Of a stretch of DNA of 32,849 nucleotides, positions 28,368 to 32,849 are shown piece by piece. The stretch is from CAZVIK01 sp964627045 (lineage in GTDB: Bacteria > Acidobacteriota > Terriglobia > Bryobacterales > Bryobacteraceae). The stretch is taken from contig CAZVIK010000017.1 of assembly GCA_964627045.1 (NCBI GenBank), positions 1 through 32,849 on the forward strand, given 5' to 3'. A model generated the notes under the pieces. The model did no database searches. It was not told where the DNA came from and saw only the letters and a program-made list of their open reading frames with translations. Positions within the stretch are counted from its first letter, which is position 1. The number at the start of each line of letters is the position of its first letter. The position numbers and the translations under genes were made by a program.

Positions 28368-28799
28368 ATGAGTCACCACACTGCTTCCCTCAAAGGGACC
28401 AAGACGCATCAAAACCTCAAGGACGCGTTCGCCGGAGAGTCCCAGGCGAATCGCCGCTACCTTTACTTCGCCAAGCAAGCCGACGTCGAGGGTTACCCCG
28501 ATGTAGCCGGCCTTTTTCGCGACACCGCGGAGGGTGAAACCGGCCACGCTCACGGCCATCTGGACTATCTCAAGGCCGTGGGCGATCCCGCCACCGATCT
28601 GCCCATCGGCGACACGCAGGACAACCTGAAGGCCGCCATCGCCGGGGAGACGCACGAGTACACCGACATGTATCCTGGTATGGCCAAGTCGGCGCGGGAA
28701 GAGGGCTTCCCGGAGATAGCCGACTGGTTCGAAACGCTGGCGAAGGCCGAAAAGTCGCACGCCGGGCGGTTCAGCAAAGGATTGGAGTCCATCTCCTAG
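28368..28799 (+). CDS. Rubrerythrin-type diiron protein without rubredoxin domain
   Basis: The product is 143 residues, a four-helix diiron protein. Iron ligands are seen as Glu in FAGESQANRRY, E-x2-H in EGETGHAHGH, Glu in AGETHEYTDM, and E-x2-H in AEKSHAGRF. Full rubrerythrins have an extra C-terminal rubredoxin domain with two C-x2-C knuckles; this one stops at residue 143 without it. Electrons must therefore come from another protein, plausibly the Fe-S protein encoded two bases downstream. Rubrerythrins reduce hydrogen peroxide. It is the first gene of a three-gene cassette and has its own promoter and palindromic site. Confidence 0.92.
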   Translation: MSHHTASLKGTKTHQNLKDAFAGESQANRRYLYFAKQADVEGYPDVAGLFRDTAEGETGHAHGHLDYLKAVGDPATDLPIGDTQDNLKAAIAGETHEYTDMYPGMAKSAREEGFPEIADWFETLAKAEKSHAGRFSKGLESIS

Positions 28800-28801
28800 C
28801 G

Positions 28802-30127
28802 GTGTCCAACATCAAGGGAACTCCCGGAGCGGGTCTATGCTACGACCCGAATGCTCCGGTCTACTGGGAACAGGGTGCGCTCCAGCAGGAACTGGAGCGC
28901 GCCTTCGAAATCTGCAACGGCTGCCGGTTGTGTTTCAACCTGTGCCCCTCCTTCCCCGCCCTTTTCGACGCGGTGGACAAGCACGACGGCGACGTCCGGA
29001 AGATCACTCCGGAGGAGACCGATCGCATCATCGACACCTGCTTCCAGTGCAAGATCTGTTATGTGAAGTGCCCCTACACGCCGGACGACGGGCATGTGTT
29101 TCAACTCGATTTCCCGCGTCTGCTGATTCGCGCCAACGCGCAAAGGCGGAAGGCGCGGGGCATCCCTCTGCCCGTCAAGGTCCTCTCCCGGCCGGAGGTG
29201 CTAGGCGAGATGGCGCGCCTCGCCCCGGCGCTCGCCAATTGGGCCAACCGGCAACCGTTGGCGCGTGCGGTGATGGAGCGAACCCTCGGCGTTCATCGTG
29301 AAAAGCTGCTGCCCGAGTTCCACGGGGAGACCTTCCTGGACTGGTTCCGCACGCACCGCCCCGAGCGCGGCGACGCCACGCGGGCCGTGCTTTTCGTCAC
29401 CTGCACGATGAACTACAACAACCCGCAACTCGGCAGGGACGTTCTCGAGGTGTACTCCCGTAACGGCATCGCGCTTCAACCCGTGAAACAGAACTGCTGC
29501 GGAATGCCCGCCATCGAGGCCGGCGACATCGGCCTCGCGCGCCGGCAGGCGCGGGCCAACATCGACGCTCTGCTCCCGCACGCTCGCGCTGGCAAGAAAA
29601 TCGTCGTGGCCGACCCCAGTTGCAGCTACATGATGCGGAAGGAGTACCCGGAACTGGCGGGCTGGCCGGAGGCGAAGGAGGTGGCCGCCGCCATCGTCGA
29701 CGTCTGCGAGTTCCTGTTTCAACTCAAGCAGGAAGGCAAGTTCAACCGCGAGTTCCGGTCCACGCCGGGCAAAATCGGCTACCACCTGCCCTGCCACCTG
29801 CGCGCGCAGAATATCGGCTACCGGTCGCGCGACATGATGCGCCTGATTCCCGGCGCGACCGTCAAACTGGTGGAGCAGTGCTGCGGCCACGACGGCACCT
29901 GGGCCATGAAGAAGGAGTTTTTCCCGCTTTCCAAACTCGCCGGCAAAAAGGCCTTCGACGAATTGACCGCCGCCGAAGCCGCCACCTTGGCCACCGACTG
30001 TCCGCTGGCGGCGGTGCATTTCGACCAGATGATCGGGCGGCGCCCGATACACCCTGTGCAGGTGCTGGCGCGCGCCTATCGCGAAGACGGGTTTCCCGAC
30101 CGCCTTCCGCCCAAGGAGTCCAATTGA
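28802..30127 (+). CDS. GlpC/HdrB-like (Fe-S)-binding protein with two 4Fe-4S and two CCG domains
   Basis: The product is 441 residues. The start is GTG, two bases after the rubrerythrin stop. Two ferredoxin-like sites: CNGCRLCFNLCP (near 38) and CFQCKICYVKCP (near 80). Two cysteine-rich CCG domains follow: one starting CTMNYNN and reaching NCCGMPA, the other starting CHLRAQN and reaching QCCGHDGTW. This is the layout of the GlpC/heterodisulfide-reductase electron-transfer family. No flavin or membrane segment is seen. Together with the rubrerythrin it could be the electron donor for peroxide reduction; that is inference. Its stop overlaps the DUF3501 ATG (TGATG). Confidence 0.9.
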   Translation: MSNIKGTPGAGLCYDPNAPVYWEQGALQQELERAFEICNGCRLCFNLCPSFPALFDAVDKHDGDVRKITPEETDRIIDTCFQCKICYVKCPYTPDDGHVFQLDFPRLLIRANAQRRKARGIPLPVKVLSRPEVLGEMARLAPALANWANRQPLARAVMERTLGVHREKLLPEFHGETFLDWFRTHRPERGDATRAVLFVTCTMNYNNPQLGRDVLEVYSRNGIALQPVKQNCCGMPAIEAGDIGLARRQARANIDALLPHARAGKKIVVADPSCSYMMRKEYPELAGWPEAKEVAAAIVDVCEFLFQLKQEGKFNREFRSTPGKIGYHLPCHLRAQNIGYRSRDMMRLIPGATVKLVEQCCGHDGTWAMKKEFFPLSKLAGKKAFDELTAAEAATLATDCPLAAVHFDQMIGRRPIHPVQVLARAYREDGFPDRLPPKESN

Positions 30128-30696
30128 TGGAGCCCGTGACGGTCTCTGAAATCAAAAACCTCGCCGAGTATGAGTTGGAACGGGAACGCTGGCGTCCGGT
30201 AGTGTTGGCGCTCAAAGACCGCCGCCGTGTCCGCGTCGGCGGCCACCTGACGTTTCTGTTCGAGAACCACGATACGGTGCGCTACCAGATTCAAGAGATG
30301 ATCCGCATCGAGCGCATCGTGAAACCCGAGGAGATCGCGCACGAAGTGGCCACTTACAACGAACTGGTCCCCGGGCCGGACGACCTCAGCGCCAGTTTGC
30401 TCATCGAGTACGAGACGCCGGCCGAACGCGATGTGCGATTGCGGGAGTTGTTGGGACTGGAGCGGCACCTGTGGCTGGTTGTGGACGGCTGCGCCCCCGC
30501 GCCGGCCGTTTTCGACAACCGCCAGATTTCCACTGAGAGGATCAGTTCGGTGCAGTACCTCAAGTTCCGGCTCACGCCCGAGCAGGCGGCGGCGTTCCCC
30601 GGCGGCGCCAGGATCGTGGTGGATCACCCCAAGCTCCAAGCCGAGCACCGGCTGACACCGGCCGAACTGGCCGAACTGTCCCAAGACCTGCGGTAA
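30127..30696 (+). CDS. DUF3501-family protein, third gene of rubrerythrin cassette
   Basis: The product is 189 residues. I recognise the family from EIKNLAEYELERERWRP at the start, TFLFENHDTVRYQIQEMIRIERI, and IEYETPAERDVRL in the middle, with a C-terminal segment that includes RISSVQYLKFRLTPEQ. It has no Cys ladder, signal peptide or membrane segment and is probably soluble. The function is unknown. DUF3501 genes commonly follow a rubrerythrin and a GlpC-like Fe-S protein, as here, so it probably belongs to the same redox system. Its start overlaps the previous stop by one base. Confidence 0.86.
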   Translation: MEPVTVSEIKNLAEYELERERWRPVVLALKDRRRVRVGGHLTFLFENHDTVRYQIQEMIRIERIVKPEEIAHEVATYNELVPGPDDLSASLLIEYETPAERDVRLRELLGLERHLWLVVDGCAPAPAVFDNRQISTERISSVQYLKFRLTPEQAAAFPGGARIVVDHPKLQAEHRLTPAELAELSQDLR

Positions 30697-31119
30697 CCTC
30701 GGGGTCGAATCCGCCGCAGGCAGTCCCGCAACCCGGCCCCCGCCCACCCGGGCGCCGCCGTCATTAAGGGATCCAAATCCGCCGCCGCGGCAGCGGGCGG
30801 CCGTCCTCCCGCTTTCGATCTCAATATGGGCCGGAACCGCCGCCAAGGTGCCTGGCACCGCTTCCGGCATGCAAAACCGGAAATAAAACGGTGATGGCGG
30901 CACATGCCGGATGTACAATACCTTGAGGCCAGGAAGCAGCATCGGAGGTCCTGGCGAAGGGGTTGCCATGTGGACATCCACCTTCTGCGCGCGCCGCATC
31001 CGGGTAGTGCCGGGGCCGGCTCGGTCCCTGTTCGCAGCGAATCTAGCGGCGCGGCAGCATGCAGCCCCACGCTCCGAAGCCAGCATTTCTCTTACGCAGT
31101 CCAACCGAGGATCGAAACC
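30697..31119. other. 423-base intergenic region before the carboxylesterase
   Basis: No gene is supported here on either strand. It holds GC-rich self-complementary stretches near 30780-30812, a short perfect palindrome at 30847-30859, and a possible -10 TACAAT (30914-30919) with a poor -35 (GTGATG, 17 bases upstream). The short open frames in it lack ribosome sites and family features. Confidence 0.6.
30847..30859. repeat. Short palindrome GGTGCC-T-GGCACC, possible REP-type element
   Basis: A perfect six-base inverted repeat with a one-base centre. Palindromes of this GGTGCC/GGCACC kind occur as scattered repeats in some bacterial genomes, often outside genes. Only one copy is in the window, so this cannot be tested here. 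Confidence 0.3.
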
Positions 31120-32793
31120 ATGAAATCAAACAGACGGCAGTTTATGCAATCCGTGGGGACAGGCGCAGCGGGAGTCGCCATCGGTTCGGCGGTAGTCTCA
31201 ACCGGATGCTCCACCAACCAGGCGGGCGGCAAGGACGAGCAGGTCCTATTCGTCGGCGACAACATTGCGGTCGCCAGCACGCAATACGGCAAGGTCAGAG
31301 GTTATCAGCTACGGGGGATCAACTACTTCCTGGGCATGCCCTACGGCGCGGATACCAGCGGGGCGAACCGCTTCATGCCGCCGCAGAAGCCCAAGCCCTG
31401 GACCGACGTGTATCCGGCGTTGTGGTGGGGCAACACGGCGCCTCAAAACATGGAGAACCGGTACGCCAACAAGTACGGTGCGTTCCGCGACCACTGGAAT
31501 TACGACGACGTGAGCGAGGACTGCCTTCGCATCAACGTCTTCACGCCAGCCATTAACGACGGCAAAAAGCGGCCCGTGTTGTTCTGGATTCACGGCGGGG
31601 GCTACACCAACGGCAACGGGATCGAGCACGACGGCTACAACGGCGAGAACCTGGCCCGTTTGGGCGATGTGGTGGTGTGTTCGATCAATCACCGCCTCGG
31701 TCCGCTGGGCTTTTGCAACCTGGCGGCGGTGGGCGGGGAGAAGTTCGCGGCCTCCGGCAATGTCGGCATGCTGGACATCGTGGCGGCCCTGGAGTGGGTC
31801 CGCGACAACATCGCCAACTTCGGTGGAGACGCGGGCAACGTCACCCTCATGGGGCAGTCCGGCGGCGGCGGCAAGATCTGCAACCTCACCACCATGCCTT
31901 CGGCCAAGGGACTCTTCCACAAGGCCGTCATCCTAAGCGGATCCACGTTGCGTACCGGCGAAAAGGAGTACTCCGAAAAGCTGGGCGCGGCCGTATTGAA
32001 GGAGTCCAAGGGCAGCCTGGACAAGTTGCAGGCCATGCCGTGGAAGGACTTCTATGCGCTGGCCACGCGGGTACAACAGGAGATGGCGAAGGGTTCCGGT
32101 CCCGGCGCCGGCCTGACGCGTGGATTCAGCCCCTATGTGGACGGCAAGATTATCACGCAGCACCCGTTCATTTCCGGCGCTTCCCCGCTGGTGGCCGACG
32201 TGCCGATGATCGTCAGTTCCACCGAGAACGAGCAGTCGCCCAGTTGGTCGGACTCCTCGCTGGAGTCGATCACGCTCGATCAAGTGGTGGAGCGGGTGAA
32301 GGAGCGGGCCGGCTTCGGCGCCGGCTTCGGCGACAAGTCGAAAGAAGTGGTCGATGCTTACGCCAAGGCGTTTCCGAACAGGAAGCCGGTGGAAATCTGG
32401 TCGTTGGTTACCAGCAGCCGGCAATCGGTTGTGGTGCTCGCCGACGCCAAGGTGAAGCAGCCCGCCGGGGTGTACGTCGATTGGTTCACCTGGCAGCCGC
32501 CGCTGTTCGACAATCGCATGCGCGCGTTCCACTGCGTGGACATCTGCTTCTGGTTCTACAACACCGACCTGATGCTGAGCCACACCGGCGGCGGCCCGAA
32601 GCCCCGGGCGCTGGCGGCCAAGATGGCCGGCTCGCTGTTGCAGTTCATGAAGACGGGCGATCCCAACGGCGGCGGGCTTCCCACCTGGCCGAAGTACACG
32701 ACGGCCAACGGGGAGACCATGATCCTCGACAACATCTGTGAGGTGAAGAACGACCCCGACCGCGAAGCCCGCAAGGCCCTTCCGCCGGCCTAG
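31120..32793 (+). CDS. Exported type-B carboxylesterase with Tat signal and lipobox
   Basis: The product is 557 residues. The start at 31120 gives MKSNRRQFMQSVGTG, a Tat twin-arginine motif, followed by a hydrophobic stretch and STGC with Cys30, a lipobox. The protein is probably exported folded and anchored as a lipoprotein. The alpha/beta hydrolase body has GINYFLGMPYG, EDCLRINVFTP, WIHGGGYTNGNG (oxyanion hole), then the nucleophile Ser247 in GQSGGGGK, Glu369 in STENEQ and His471 in FHCVDI. The family usually has GESAG; GQSGG here is a mild variant. It hydrolyses carboxylic esters; the substrate is unknown. A GAGGATC ribosome site precedes it. It stands alone after a 423-base gap. Confidence 0.9.
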   Translation: MKSNRRQFMQSVGTGAAGVAIGSAVVSTGCSTNQAGGKDEQVLFVGDNIAVASTQYGKVRGYQLRGINYFLGMPYGADTSGANRFMPPQKPKPWTDVYPALWWGNTAPQNMENRYANKYGAFRDHWNYDDVSEDCLRINVFTPAINDGKKRPVLFWIHGGGYTNGNGIEHDGYNGENLARLGDVVVCSINHRLGPLGFCNLAAVGGEKFAASGNVGMLDIVAALEWVRDNIANFGGDAGNVTLMGQSGGGGKICNLTTMPSAKGLFHKAVILSGSTLRTGEKEYSEKLGAAVLKESKGSLDKLQAMPWKDFYALATRVQQEMAKGSGPGAGLTRGFSPYVDGKIITQHPFISGASPLVADVPMIVSSTENEQSPSWSDSSLESITLDQVVERVKERAGFGAGFGDKSKEVVDAYAKAFPNRKPVEIWSLVTSSRQSVVVLADAKVKQPAGVYVDWFTWQPPLFDNRMRAFHCVDICFWFYNTDLMLSHTGGGPKPRALAAKMAGSLLQFMKTGDPNGGGLPTWPKYTTANGETMILDNICEVKNDPDREARKALPPA

Positions 32794-32849
32794 TCGGCGT
32801 CACCAAGCATTTCCCTTCCCGCGCGGGGGCCGCCGTCCGGTCCCCGCGC

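Noticed and set aside
30697..31119. tRNA or riboswitch in the intergenic gap
   Set aside because: No cloverleaf, TTCRANNC arm or known aptamer core could be found.
31677..32741. 354-codon open frame on the plus strand inside the carboxylesterase
   Set aside because: It is another frame of a gene that has its full catalytic triad; the translation is Arg/Gly-rich noise.

Overview
The window is GC-rich, densely coded bacterial chromosome, most likely from an acidobacterium of the Solibacter/Bryobacter type. That is an inference from gene content: a secreted DUF1080 (3-keto-disaccharide hydrolase) protein, an AmmeMemoRadiSam B protein, an M28 peptidase, a Tat/lipobox carboxylesterase, and SRP RNA next to dnaX-ybaB-recR. 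A 10-N scaffold gap at 6627-6636, followed by about 60 bases of poor-looking sequence, suggests a draft or metagenome assembly. I saw no phage, insertion sequence, CRISPR array or tRNA.

Layout. 1-5900: a cut-off exported protein, a TonB-like protein, DUF1080 overlapping fabD, a 62-residue zinc-ribbon protein, a MEMO-family protein and a SurA-like foldase. 5898-8095: a YhaM-like OB/HD nuclease (interrupted by the gap), a BlaI-type repressor and a HAD phosphatase. 8122-9880: a compact two-gene cassette, a small protein with five Cys at exact three-residue spacing followed by a radical SAM/SPASM enzyme with a PqqD-like N-terminus. It is read here as a candidate sactipeptide-type RiPP system. 9893-16910: a tight histidine operon on the minus strand in transcription order hisI-hisG-hisD-hisC-HAD-hisB-hisH-hisF-hisA. 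It is preceded by an 18-codon leader peptide with five consecutive His codons and a complete set of alternative hairpins, i.e. a transcription attenuator. 16916-19551: SRP RNA, dnaX, ybaB and recR, reading into the his promoter. 19635-26652: gltB-gltD with a divergent LysR regulator. 26707-28275: a secreted M28 peptidase. 28325-30696: a rubrerythrin / Fe-S protein / DUF3501 cassette with a palindromic operator-like site in its promoter. 31120-32793: an exported type-B carboxylesterase.

The two most interesting items are the his attenuator (16763-16910), whose logic can be read directly from base pairing, and the CxxC-ladder peptide with its radical SAM partner (8122-9880). The HAD phosphatase inside the his operon probably supplies the missing histinol-phosphate phosphatase step. 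hisE is not in the window. The rubrerythrin cassette is a recognisable but functionally poorly described gene trio.
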